The notes under the pieces: model-generated
What the model saw: only the letters and a program-made list of their open reading frames with translations
Database searches by the model: none
Told to the model about the DNA's origin: nothing
Program-made: the position numbers and the translations under genes
Shown here: piece after piece, positions 1-12,266 of the stretch
Layout of the letters: each line of letters opens with the position of its first letter
Numbering within the stretch: position 1 is the stretch's first letter
From: Phascolomyces articulosus
Taxonomy: Eukaryota; Mucoromycota; Mucoromycetes; Mucorales; Lichtheimiaceae
Assembly: GCA_025677815.1 (NCBI GenBank)
Contig: JAIXMP010000059.1
Coordinates: 62,001 to 126,000, forward strand
Direction of reading: 5' to 3'
Length of the DNA stretch: 64,000 nucleotides

Positions 1-1544
1 TGACAGAATATTGAACATCTGCAGCAACAGCAACATGGATCGTCGTGCATAATAATAGGAATAAGTACGCCAGGAATAGTTCTTGTATTTTTTTCCTTTG
101 TAGTAAATTTATTTGGATCTTCATTTTTATTTTTCTCGCTTTTTTAAGGAAAAAAGAAGTATAAAAGTAGAAGAAAAAGGAAGTGAATCCGTTTTGCCCG
201 GCAATTTCATTTCCGTTCTTTATATATATTTTCTGTTCGTTTTCAATAACAACAGCTAACATGGATCGTGGCTGCTGTGTTCCCATCCTAATTGCATCTA
301 GTAGTACGTATTATAGATATACATATTTAGAGTATGAGATAAATGGAAGGATTCTATTTTTTTCAACGGTTTGTGTTAATAGGTGCTAGTATAGAGTGTA
401 GAGGTATAGTATTGTAATATAATAAATGATGGATAGATTAGCTCTGGAATCCGTAGGTAGTTGTTATTGTATTACTATGTGTTCATGGAAAATGCAGAAA
501 ACATGATTATGCTGTTTTGTTATTGTTTATAGGCAGTTGCGTCAATCGCTTTATTAAATAAAAATAGTACAGTGAATTTGCTAAGCTTTCCTGTTTTGGA
601 GATGACAACAGGAATTTTTTTATAATTTGGATTTCTTAGTTAGTGTCACCTTCATCCTCAGCCATCTCCTGTCTCTGTAGCTTCTTATTTGTTTATGCAT
701 CTTACTTTTTGGTATAACATGAATCCAAGATAAGACAAAGATGACTATTCGATTAAATCATTCAAACACTCCATAAATAACCCATTTTTATTAAGGTATT
801 TGATTGCCAAGCAACAAAAAAAAGGAAATATATATATATATATATATACTCACACCCAACATTGCACCCAAAAAAAAAAAATGCTTCGAAATGATCCCAA
901 AATGGGTAAAGTCGGTTTGTGCAATGAAACAAGTTAATTAGGTTAATTCAAAAGGTTACTTATTTTTTTTGATTCCGGATGTTCCGTGAATTCGATAATA
1001 AAATGGGGATACTACTACAGAATTATTCTACATAGACCATTCTTATACAGTACTATTCTTTCTTCTGTAACGAAATTGTAGTAATATATAGTATCCTCAT
1101 TAGACTTATTTAGTAGTTTTTTTTTATTATTATTCTGATCAACACAAACTATTTTTTATTCGTTTTAAAAATGAACTCTTGGACTCAACAAATAACAATC
1201 TTAATGATGAAGAAAGAAAAACATGGGCGTATTTTTTTAATACTTCTCATCAATTATAATTTAATCAATAATCAAGAAAAATTAAGGAGGTAATGAATAT
1301 GATAATTTAATTCAAAAAAGTTTCTTAAAATTCCATGCATTGAACAACACAATAATAGCATATTTTAGATTGAATAATTATTATATAAAAGAAGCATAAG
1401 AATTGTTTAATGTAAGAATAATATTTTTATTGTAATATTCTTGAAGGATGAAAAAGAATTGAATGAACTAGTATAATTAATTAATTATTATTATTGTTGT
1501 TGTTGGTATATATATAAAATGTATAAAATGATGGTAAATTATGT
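1..1544. other. intergenic region, no gene seen
   Basis: AT-rich DNA with T-runs, A-runs and a short TA repeat near 830-848. The only open frames are short and low in complexity. It lies downstream of the CotH gene, so it includes that gene's 3' untranslated region. I see nothing else in it. Confidence 0.6.
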
Positions 1545-3937
1545 TTAGGAACGTAATGCAATGACAACAAATGAAATGAAAAGAGAAAACGTGCTGATGA
1601 ATGACATCGTGTGAGGAGGGGTGATATTACTACTTGCAGCAGCAGTGGTCTTTTGACCTGCTAAAGCAAGTTGGTCATTAGCATCTTGTTGTTGTGAAGA
1701 TCCAAGTTCTGTAACCTGACCCGATCCATCCATGGAACGGCCACCTTTATATGGACCGATAGGCATAAGATCATCCGTATCCGTAATATCCAATTGTTTG
1801 CAAATCAATTCTGAACGTTGTTTGATCCAATCGGCAATGCTTAAACTTAGATCGGAGTTACCAACATGACCTTCTCCAGTAACAGCTTTCTCGTTGCTAT
1901 CCCGTTGCTCTTCAGCAATACGAGTTGTAGTACCAAGAGTAGCCATTTCAAAATCCGCCATCGTCCATGGAACCTTTTTGCCCGGCGAATGATCCGGTAA
2001 AGAACGATCCCAACCGACATCTTGGCGCAACATTTTTACCCAAGCTTCCAAACGTGGCTTGACCACTCTTGGATTAAAAAACTTTTTCACCAAAGTTTTC
2101 AAAATCGTTTCAAATTCGTTACGATAATAAGGGGATTGAAGGATGGCATCCACCAAGGGGCGTTTGGAAGATGAAGGTGTATATGCATCATATTTGACAT
2201 TGACAAATCCTGCTGTTTCTACACCATTACCCAATGTTTCATCAAAATCATAGGTAATCAACGCCCACTGTTTGCTTGCCAAGTCTTGATTTAAATAATA
2301 ATTCGAAGCCCGGAACCAGAAGCCATCCCACGATCCAACCAGATAATTGATGGCCATATGCAACATGAGGTTTTGAGGGTCAATCAGTTTTTCAAGATCA
2401 CCACGATGTTGAGCATCCGTGGCTTGACTTGGGTCCAAATTGGCCAGTTGTTTGGTAAATTCAATCAAAGGTTGACTTTTGTTTTCCTTTTTTAATTCAT
2501 CCTTGGATTCACCTTTGTCTTTTAGTTTATAAACGTCTTCTGAATATAAAGCAGCATCATCTCCCAAGTATTCAAGATTGGCACTATGTTCGTGATCAAT
2601 GGCATTTCCTTTATAAGTAGGACCTATATATAGTTTTTATTTTGACAATCGTTGTTTGTTTTGCTTGTGATTAACATTTCTTATCATTCCATAAAAATAC
2701 AAAGCATAATATACATAAATGTATATTGCATATTTATTTATATATAATACCTGTGTTTGCATAGGACCAATCACCACCATGTAATACGTTATCAATGAAA
2801 TGGGTCGATGCGTCGTCTGTCATTAAAAAAAGCCCGAGCGGCATATCATTCACAAACACACGAACCCAACTAGATGATAAGGTGGCGGCACCTGCAGCTG
2901 CCAACATGTCCATTGTCAATTTTTCGCGTCTTTAAATGTATAAATATATTTCATGAGTAGCCCAATCATTAATACAACTAAAAAATAATAATAATGAATT
3001 ATTATACTTACATAAATGAACCATCTGTTTGTTCACCCCGTAACTTGACTACTGATCGTCCAAATAAAAGTTGCTTGGGAGCATTTTTATCAGTGACAAA
3101 CTTGTTAAAATCGATTTCAAAGGATTGACGAGCATATTCTTTGGTGGATTGACCACTATTATCAATGGCAGCATTGGTAAATGAATGAATTTCCGAATTA
3201 CTGATATAAGTCAATGTGAATACTTGAGCACCACCCTTTTTATGTTTTTCAAGAGGTTCTTGACAGACTTCACCAAATGCTTGTTCATCCACCGTCATGA
3301 TAATCGTTGCAACTTCATTTGAATTATTCATATGTGTAAATAGTGCTAATAATATACATATACCCAAAAAAAATTGAGGTATAGATCATTCATTATGTTA
3401 GTTAATTTACATATTATTATTGGAGTGTAAACTAGACTTTGGTTTTATATAGTTCAACAACCATTGAAAGTTATTTATCCGCTACTTACGAGGATAAATA
3501 GGATTAAATGCTTGAGGTAATTCGGGGACACTATAAACAGTGGGAGCTCTATCGAAAAATTCATTGCCAGTCGAAGCAGCATTACTAGGTAAGGATCGTT
3601 TTTGTTCTTCCTTTTTTGTGACTTGGCCAGAAGCATCGGTATAAACATATTCATAGACTTGACCATAAGGAGCACTTGCACAGAAAAGATATGGATGATC
3701 GGTACTTGCTTTCAAAGCATGATTTTGATTATTGACTGAAACTGAAACACCTTCACCTTGATTGGGAAAGGCGACAACACAATATTGAACATTTTGATTG
3801 CTATTGTTATTAGCATCGTCCTTATTAATAGTAGCCGCTGATGTTACACTGATGATCGTGGTACAAAATAATAATAATGTGGTAATGATTTGACCCACAC
3901 AATGATGACGATTTATTTTCATCATCTTATTATTCAA
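1545..3937 (-). CDS. CotH-family (spore-coat-protein-H-like) GPI-anchored surface protein
   Basis: Four exons (3937-3490, 3345-3012, 2929-2751, 2623-1545) join in frame to 679 residues. The N-terminus is a signal peptide with a hydrophobic stretch around residues 15-35. The protein ends in a Ser/Asn-rich stretch, a hydrophobic tail and a short polar end, as expected for GPI addition. The middle matches the CotH kinase-like fold: a segment reading SFIREKLTMDMLAAAG, then DMPLGLFLMTDDAS, then AINYLVGSWDGF and YDFDETLG. CotH proteins are atypical protein kinases; in Mucorales some are cell-surface proteins that bind host receptors during invasion, while others act in spore-wall biology. Which role this copy has cannot be told from sequence. 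The start is the first ATG before the signal peptide; a second Met lies four codons later. The next gene upstream is 1.8 kb away, so it is probably transcribed alone. Confidence 0.85.
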
Positions 3938-5701
3938 GATTGTAAAAATAAATAACTATAACAAATGGAACGGTTGGGTATATATATATGTATAACTATT
4001 ATATATAGTAACTTTTTGGTCCTTTTTGTAAACGAATGTGGAACGGGGAAGAGGGAGGAAGAAAAGGTCAGGGCACGCACCACTCGAAAAGCCAATTATA
4101 AACAAAAATTTCTCTAGTATATGCACTCCTTTAAAAAAAACTATGGATTGTAATAATAATATAATAGAAGGTACATGTGGTGTCGCGTGATGACAGGTAT
4201 TTCGCTACATGTTCAATAATAATAGTAGTAGTAGTAACAACATCAACGTTTTGCTGCAATAAAAATTTAGTTATAAAAATATGAGTTATTTCTAACTCCC
4301 AATCTCCCCTTCTTCTCGGGCACTAAAAGGAGATATTCATCATGCGTGTTCATCTTTTAAACTATGAATCAAAAAAGTATATTTTTCCCGAGCATTGAAA
4401 TATTACATATATATAAAATAGATATCTTCTCGTGTCAATATCCATATTTATGTCTTTAAGAAGAAGGGGAGAGGCAATGAAAGAAAGAAAGAAAGAAGGG
4501 GTCGTATATATTATATGAATAGAGTATAGAATATACCGTTACTAGCTATTCTTATTTGGCCATAAGTGAATAATTTAATAATAATTCTTAAAATTTATAA
4601 TGGAATGAACCCTTAAATTAATAACAATTTACATAGCAACGGATGGTTTTATTCTTATTGTTTTTGAGTTACACATTCCAATTCGCTTCCGTTGACAGGA
4701 CCGATTGCCCATTGTTTCAACTCTAAAATACTTTAATTAATAATATAACCTTCTTTTTTTGGTGAAATCCTAATCATTATACTTTAAACTTACTGTGGCA
4801 TGTCATTATCACCCTACATTTTTTGTAAAGCTATAATAAATTTGATATACATGGTATTTTTATTTTTATATTCTTCAAGGGGAGTAGCAGGAGGAAATTA
4901 CATTAACATATACTCATTTAGGCAGTAAAACTCATTATGAACTCCTTGATTTATAAACATATTATACCCCCCCTTTTTTTTCCTCGCTCAAATTTGACTT
5001 TTATAGACGAAAAAAGAAAAAAGGTCGTATCAAGCATATATATATATATATATATCTTGTTCATTTTACACAGACAAACCGTGAAAACAGGTTTTAATAC
5101 GTATCTATTGATATCTATAATACAATAATGAAGATGACAACAGCAATGATAAAAGAAGTACTTTTCTTTTTTCTAATCGTTTTTTTTTTTCACCTCCTAT
5201 GTTTTTTTTAGATTCTCCAACGATCTCCTAATTATTATAATTTATGTATCAACAAGCATTTAAACAATAACTATCATATAAAATGTTAATACAAGCACTT
5301 AAAATATTTAAAATGTAGTAGCAATTAGTAGCGATAATAATTCATAGATACAATACATTCTTGGGGAAAAAAATATGAACACAGCACATCAATTTCGGAT
5401 CGCCCTCACTTGGAGTATGTACTACTATCTAGGATCTTCCATTTTCAAATATGTGTCACTCTAACAAAAAAGAGTGACCCATATGGATCAAAAGTATTAC
5501 CATATATATTTATAATAAGCTTTTATTGATATTTCGAATTACGGGTTTTTTTTTACTTGGACATACCAAAAGGATAAATATATTATAATAATAAAGTAAT
5601 ACAAAAATGTCAAACCCTAAACATGTAGTAAAAAAGTAACTAGTCTTTATAGTTATAGTGTATATGTATATACATATATATATAAAATAGAGAAGGTTCA
5701 T
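3938..5701. other. intergenic region, no gene seen
   Basis: Contains the CotH promoter (next to 3937) and the 3' end of the BTA1 transcript (next to 5701). AT-rich with TA-type repeats near 5037-5056 and a GAAA tract near 4481-4497. The short open frames are low-complexity and not credible genes. Confidence 0.55.
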
Positions 5702-8051
5702 TTATGAGGAGGAAGATGATGTACTTGATATTTTACGCTTCAATATGCCTTGATAAAAGCTTGCATACATATTGACACGATCTGTAGATTGACCAGGTTG
5801 ACGAATGGTCAGTGGTTCGACTTGGAACCCAGCCTTTTCAAATAAAGCATTATACCAGGGACGTGTGCCTGCACTGCGCCAATAAACACGACCTTCCAAT
5901 TGTAATGTACGTGCCATTTCGACGATTTCTAAATACAGTTGACTTGGGTTTTCCTTTGGATCAAACCAATCCATATGATCCATCACTACCATACGTGTCA
6001 AATAATTTTCAGGTAAACTCTTTAATGTATCAATGATTGAATCTGTATGTAATCGGAAGGCATCCATTGCGTCGGTATTCTATCATTGATTTTTTTTTCT
6101 TTCATGTTAGCTTTTCTTGTTCAAATCCGCTTCTCCTCCTCCCTCTGAATTTTGTTTATTTGTTTACCTTGAGTTTATTGAACCCTTCCTCGGTAAGGTA
6201 CGTTGGACATGATTCTCGGGTATAATGTTGCATCATACATAGATGATAAAAGTATTGATCATTTCTGAACAAGGATCTGGATGGAATAGGATCCAATGTA
6301 TTTTCAACATATTCACGCGTTGTACATTCTTCCAAAAACATATTCATTTGATTGATTGGCACTATACATCATTGTATTCAAATAAGAAAAATATTACTCC
6401 TTAGTTTTTCTTCTTACATAATGCATGCATTATTATGCCCACTATAATAATAACTCATATCCACCTTTTCTCTCTTTCTATCGATCTTCATCTTGCATCT
6501 TATCCCCAAGAGAAATCTTATTCATATATACCTCCAAGTGCATTCCACATAAACATCGGGTTATCCATTAATTTTTGGACGAGAGGGGATAGGATAGCAG
6601 GTCGCACACGTTGTTGCCAAATACGTTCTTGCTCTTCAATAGTAGATGCATGACACATTTGTTCAACATCCTTTGTGATACCTGTGGCACGGCTCCACCA
6701 TTCAAAAATAACCAAAGCTAAGCCAGAATAGCCCGTCTTGTAAAATTGTTGTGAAAAACGATCACTATGTTGTGACCAATATTGGAAAGCATAGGAGCTT
6801 AACTGAGGTGAAATACAATCGTGTAATAAACTTGAAAAGTGCGGGTGTTGACCATGACCAAACATGCGCCAGAAATCACGGTACGACAAGGATGCAATGC
6901 TTGCTAATTTTAATTCCAACAAGTGATTCTATTTTTTTTTATCCCGTTGCCATGGAAAATAATATATGTAAGTTACCGAGCTTTTCGTACTACCCTTTTA
7001 TTATTATTGTTTTTTTTCCCGTTCCTTTCTATTTCTACCCTCCCTCGCACCACTTCCAAAAAAAAAAAAAACATTTTGAATACATACCTGACATGGATTC
7101 ATGTCAACACAATGAATGCGTTTAGGTTGAGCAGCAATGGCATATTCGAGGGCATTATCACCTGCTGAAGTAATGACCAACATGACATCATCGCGGGATA
7201 AAGGAATATGTTGTAAATCAACACGAGGATCTTCCCAGGTGAAAGCATAAATATAGGATCGGAACTGAGTATGACACGGCAAAGAAGGATCATAATCCAA
7301 ACGCCATTGTCGGCGACGACTGACCGATGATGGTTCTACCATCACCACAGAAGAGGATTCTACACCACCGACACTATGACCAGGACCCAGTTTAGGTGAT
7401 GAGCCACCACAATCACTATTATTACTACTACCACTACTGCTACTATAGATATCGGAAGCACCGGAGGAAATGGTGGTGGAAACCATCATATCACTTCCCC
7501 TTGCATGGGAACAACCAAGCCAAATATAATAAGGAATCTGGATTATGTAAGGGACGATAAAGTGATTTCTGCGATTTAAACTCTTGACAGTACCAAACTT
7601 GTATTCCATATAATCACGACGTCCGGGTGCCAAATTGATATGATCAAAATCAAACCAAATATGCCAAAAGAATCGAGTAAACCAATTGCATTGTCGATTA
7701 TGTTGAGGGGAATAGGCTTCTGCAGGTGCACTAGATTTTCCAGATACATAAAAATCAACAACACCAAAAAGGCCATCAGGTGCCAATAAGGATTGAACAC
7801 GATCTACAACTGGGAAATAACCATCCATCATGGAGACTTATTGAAAAAAAAAATCCCCGTAGTTTAAGGATTGTTTTCAGATAAGTATGATTATGAATTA
7901 ACAACAACTTTTTTTCCCCTTTTTTGTGTCTTGTGCTTTGATGTATTGCTTATATGGTAAATATAAACAAATACACACATTACGCCATTTTTTGTTATTA
8001 TTTTTCCCACCCATCATCCAATCGCTCCAATCCCAAAAATAAACAAATCTT

Positions 8052-8089
<38 letters not shown>

Positions 8090-9235
8090 CACTTACGTGA
8101 ATATGACATGGTCACTAAATGAACGCCACCTTCGGTATGAAAAGGTGTTTCAAATTGAGCGGCATCTTGACATAATACAATGACATTGTTCCAACCTCTC
8201 TTTTGGAAACGATCTTGAGCAATTTTACATAAGGAAGGTGTCAAATCCACAAGAATAACTTTTTCAAAATTTTCAATAGGGAAACTATTATGCATTTGTT
8301 CAATGTTCCAACCTTATGGTTTTTTTTTTAAAAAAAAAGAAATAACGGTGTGTAAGTGAATACGTTTACACAAAAATCAGCCCCGTCATCCTTCGTTCTC
8401 CCCCTTTGTGGTTTAGTACACTTGTGTATATTTAGATAAATATACCATATAATCCCTTCCATCATCGCAGTAACTCCTCTTCTTCAACGCGACATTTTAT
8501 ATGTAAATGTTGATGCCCTTGATACAAACACAACCCCCCAAAACGAAAAAAAAAGATGAAGATACTATACCAGTCCCACCTCCCAAGTCAATCCAAATAG
8601 GTTTTTGTGGAGTTGTTCCATTAGCGATTTGATCCTTTAGCTGTGCGGCGCATAATCGTAACATTGTTTTTCGACCTCTTAATAGTTTACCACGAGAGTC
8701 GTCATAAACTTTAAAATAAAATTAGAGTTTGTTAAAAGGGGGAATAAGAAGTGTATTCTTTTTGTTGCATATTTGTATATTATGTGCAGCAGACAGGTAG
8801 AAAGATAAAAAGCAGATATATATATATATGTGTGTGTTGCAAGGGATGAAAAGGACAGGGGGGAAATAAGAGAGAGTATGTGTGTGTGTGCATTTGCACG
8901 TCCCATGCAGTAATTAGAAGATAAAGAAAGCACAGTTCGCACTTACTATGAGCTTGACCTTGATAAAAAGATTCCAATCGACTTTGTATATCACCATGAT
9001 GACCAAGAGGTTTTAAAAAACAAGAATACATAAACATGATGGGAGTTTTGACATGATCCCAACCAAGAATGACAGACACAATAGATCCAATCATACTCAA
9101 TAAGATGGCATGCGCCCAACGGTATTGAGCATAAAATGGTTCCAAAAGATCCACTTTTTGTAAATAAATGTTAGCCATACCCATACATAGAGGGACCAAG
9201 GCAAACCTCATCTTGCTCCGTTGTGATGATTTCAT
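5702..9235 (-). CDS. BTA1: betaine lipid (DGTS) synthase, bifunctional BtaB-BtaA fusion
   Basis: Seven exons (9235-8947, 8708-8571, 8312-8097, 7836-7088, 6928-6532, 6361-6168, 6079-5702) give 786 residues. The enzyme makes diacylglyceryl-trimethylhomoserine, a phosphorus-free membrane lipid. One half transfers the aminocarboxypropyl group of S-adenosylmethionine to diacylglycerol (BtaA-like, DUF3419) and the other adds three methyl groups (BtaB-like). A membrane segment lies near residues 40-60. A class I methyltransferase motif, IDLGGGTGWNIEQM, sits near residue 140, so the BtaB half comes first, the order known for fungi. The BtaA half starts near residue 385 (YAFTWEDPRVDLQ, SAGDNALEYA, CVDMNPCQNHLLELKLA) and runs to the end. 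A Ser/Gly-rich insert separates the halves. I chose the ATG at 9235; an upstream in-frame ATG at 9355 would add a low-complexity Leu/Phe/Ser run. In other fungi this gene is induced by phosphate starvation; no regulatory site was identified here. Confidence 0.92.
8054..8085. repeat. (TA)n microsatellite inside BTA1 intron 3
   Basis: An almost pure TA run just before the 3' end of exon 3 on the plus strand, that is, immediately inside the intron on the minus strand. It is likely length-variable. Confidence 0.85.
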
Positions 9236-11557
9236 ATTTAAATCAATAGATAGGTAGATAGATAGATAAAATTGAAGTATGAAAAAAAAAAGAGAAAAAA
9301 GTAAAGAAGAATATGAAAGAAGGAAAGAAAGAAGGAAAAACAACAGGAGCCCCATTTCGTTGGGATGTGGATGTATAAATAGTAAAGCATTGTTGTGTAA
9401 TGATGATCCCCCATCGATTTAGCGTCATCTCTTCTAAACCTTTTTCCTTCCTCTTATTATCCCGCGTTCTATATCTCATGGATACAACAACGGACACGTA
9501 CATTTAACATTGTTTTTTGGTATATTTTAATCCCGAAAAAAAGAGGAGGGAAGCACATAAGGTCTTAGTAGGCGAGTTAAGGGGGAGGGGTTTGTTCAAA
9601 AGGTGCAAGTTGGGGTTGCGCGTGAACAATGATAAATCCTTTTCTTATTATCTATTATATGAAATTTTATATATTTTCCAGTAAGCATCGCGAATCAAAA
9701 ACGCGACGTGATCCAAACCATTGGATTTCTTTCCAAGTTGTTTACCAATTTCTTTATAGTCGATTATCACGAGACACGATAAAACATATATAAATATATA
9801 TAATAATAAATAGATAAAAAATGCGCATGCAACCCAAATCCCTTTTATTCTATACTTTTTATTGCGAGCGAATAAGCTGTCGATATTTTTTCGGCGTGAT
9901 CTTTCATAATCCATTCAAAAATGGTGGATCCTGAATGTGTTACACAAAGAAATTCGAATGTATCACGTTGCTGGATTCATGCTAGTTAGACGTGGATCCA
10001 TTGGAGGGTGAAAAAGAAATTGTTTCATTAGTGTCAACATTTTTCTAATCATGGTCACAATCAAACATAGAACTGTATTATTCATGGAGTTCTTTTATTG
10101 TTATCATTTTATTTTAGGTTAAAAAGTTGAAAATTGAATTTGATTACTTTATAAATAATGAAAAAGAAAATATGGTTATTAAATACTATAAAGAAATAAT
10201 TACTCATAATATCGCGTGTTATTATGTAATAAAGAACTTTAACGTTATAAATGACATTTTGTTTTCTATAAGGGTAACGAAAAGAAGCTTGTTGTCAGAT
10301 CAAAATATTTATTTACAAGTACCTGAATGCTGCCTTGATCATATTTTTTTTTGACACATGATGGGTTGTTTTCCATGAATATAATAAACAGATGCGATAA
10401 ATACTAAAAAGGACTTGTATACTTTATATAATAGGTTAGTCATTAATGATTTTTTATACATCTTTGACTGATCGATGATTCAAGTTTTGTTTAGGAGTTT
10501 GTTGTAACATAATCTATAATCTTTGGTTCTTGGATTTCTTATATCGTTGTTCTTGTATATTCTCCTCGATATTATCGGGTTTTTTACAATTCACTATTTT
10601 CTATTGCTAATCAGAGGGAAAATGGGGAAGGGAGAAACTAGTAGTTGTATGCGGCCAATGTGTAATTCTACCACCCTTTTTTTATATGCATTATTTACAG
10701 GGGAAAAAAATAATCTCAAATAAAGACAGGGGAAGAAAGGGTCCAATAAGAAAGGTTTGACCCTAGTACTAGGGGAGATAAATAGGTGACGTAGTAGAAG
10801 TTTATCGAGTTTCTTTTCGTTTATCAAGAAAATATCATTTTGTTTTATCACCACTATGCTGTAATGTCAGTAAAAATGATAGTTTTTTTTTTAAAAAAAA
10901 AAAACACTATCATACGCCTATTATGTAGCAAATTATTTACTGAAAAAAGCACCCAGTACCATGTTACATGAGTCAATTTTTGATATATAAATGTGGAATA
11001 ATTTCAAAAGTTGATCGATTATTATAGCCCTCTATAAAAAGTTGTCACTTTTATTATTCATATAAGTCTCTCTGTTGTTAGAAAAAAAAAGAATATTCAT
11101 GTCTATAGTGTTGTCTGGCTACCGTATTCAAATGTAACAACCCTATGTATGTTAATCATAATATTATGTGTAAGTGTAGGATCTAATAAATAAAATCTTT
11201 TCTTGTCAAATTGATTCATCACCTTTTTTTTTTTTTTTTTACTATATATACTGTGATAATACAGAGAACAAAAAAAGACTAATAATGAGAATATGTTTAT
11301 ATTTGAATAAAGTATATGCTATCATTTTATACATTGCATTATCTTATTTATTATTACAACATTTTGAGGGTTTCAGTGGTTGTGTCAATATTATCATATA
11401 TGAAACAGAAAGATCTAAAAGTGATTTTTTTTTATTTTATACAAAGAAGTTTGGATACAACACGAGAAAAGAAGTAGTAGTATATATGTTGTTATATGTC
11501 TTTTTTTTTTCTATGATAAAATTATGATAAGTAACGTAAAGATAGTACACACTATTA
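9236..11557. other. intergenic region, no convincing gene
   Basis: About 2.3 kb of AT-rich DNA upstream of BTA1. It contains short open frames at 9648-9914 (minus) and 10127-10354 (plus). They lack recognisable domains and have the Ile/Asn/Lys/Tyr composition expected of random AT-rich DNA. The part next to 9236 should hold the BTA1 promoter. Confidence 0.5.
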
Positions 11558-11758
11558 TTATTCGGCTAGTAGCATCGCGATATTTCCAATAGTAACCACA
11601 AATCCGATAAAGATAGATGCTTCAATCCCGTACACACAGAATCGCTGGAAATCACCGCCTCTACTTGTCGGGGGTCTAGTACGACGAGGACCTATACTAC
11701 CAAATCCGCTATCGCTACTAATGGTACTGGGAGTATTTGATCCAGAGTCACAACACAT
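11558..11758 (-). CDS. possible 66-residue tail-anchored membrane microprotein
   Basis: A short open frame starting at an ATG (11758) with sequence unlike random AT-rich translation. It has a Ser/Gly/Thr-rich N-terminal half with Cys-Cys at residues 2-3, then a basic patch (RRTRPPTSRG), then a hydrophobic helix (IEASIFIGFVVTIGNIAMLL) ending two residues before the stop. That shape would suit a tail-anchored or small single-pass membrane protein. I do not recognise a family. It could also be the last exon of a longer gene, but I found no convincing upstream exon. Transcript data would decide. Confidence 0.35.
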   Translation of the reverse strand: MCCDSGSNTPSTISSDSGFGSIGPRRTRPPTSRGGDFQRFCVYGIEASIFIGFVVTIGNIAMLLAE

Positions 11759-11908
11759 GATGCTAGGAGAAATCAAGTTGCTTGAGCAGATTATAGAATT
11801 TTATGTTGTTCTATTTGAGAAAAAAAAAGTAATAACTTTGGAAACAGTACTACTTACAAAGGCACAAATAATATTATGAAAAAAAAGATAACGCGACTGA
11901 GATGTGAA

Positions 11909-11950
<42 letters not shown>

Positions 11951-12266
11951 ATAAGTGATTGGGAGGTTGTCAATAGAAAAAAAGAAGAAGAAATATCTCA
12001 TTGTTCATTGATATGACTTCGTTAATAACAACACTTTGAATAATGTACACTATTAGAGATCACTAGAAACCTCTTTAATCTTAGCTATTATAAGAACTCA
12101 AGTGTGTTGTCAAACTATATTTAATTACAGCAACAAATTAATCATAAATATATTAAAAAAAAAAGAACGGTCATATTTATTTAAAGTAATTGTATTATCA
12201 AGACAAGAAAGAAAAAAAAGGAAGAAAATGGTGAGAGAATATGATAACGTGTGGATAGTATAATAA
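11759..12266. other. intergenic region with a long TA repeat
   Basis: Separates the possible microprotein from the 3' end of the homeodomain gene. The only notable structure is the TA tract at about 11912-11946. Confidence 0.6.
11912..11946. repeat. (TA)n microsatellite
   Basis: An uninterrupted TA run of about 34 bases between two minus-strand genes. Confidence 0.9.

Noticed and set aside
4937..5128. Short plus-strand frame and nearby TA repeats
   Set aside because: Low-complexity translation across a TA microsatellite; not a gene.
9236..9355. Upstream in-frame ATG for BTA1 at 9355
   Set aside because: It would add a Leu/Phe/Ser run encoded by a pyrimidine tract; the ATG at 9235 gives a normal N-terminus. 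Not fully excluded.
9648..9914. 88-codon minus-strand open frame
   Set aside because: Rich in Ile, Tyr, Lys and Arg with no domain; composition fits AT-rich noise, and the start lies in intergenic DNA without supporting exons.
10127..10354. 75-codon plus-strand open frame
   Set aside because: Asn/Ile/Lys/Tyr-rich, no conserved motif, no neighbouring exons.
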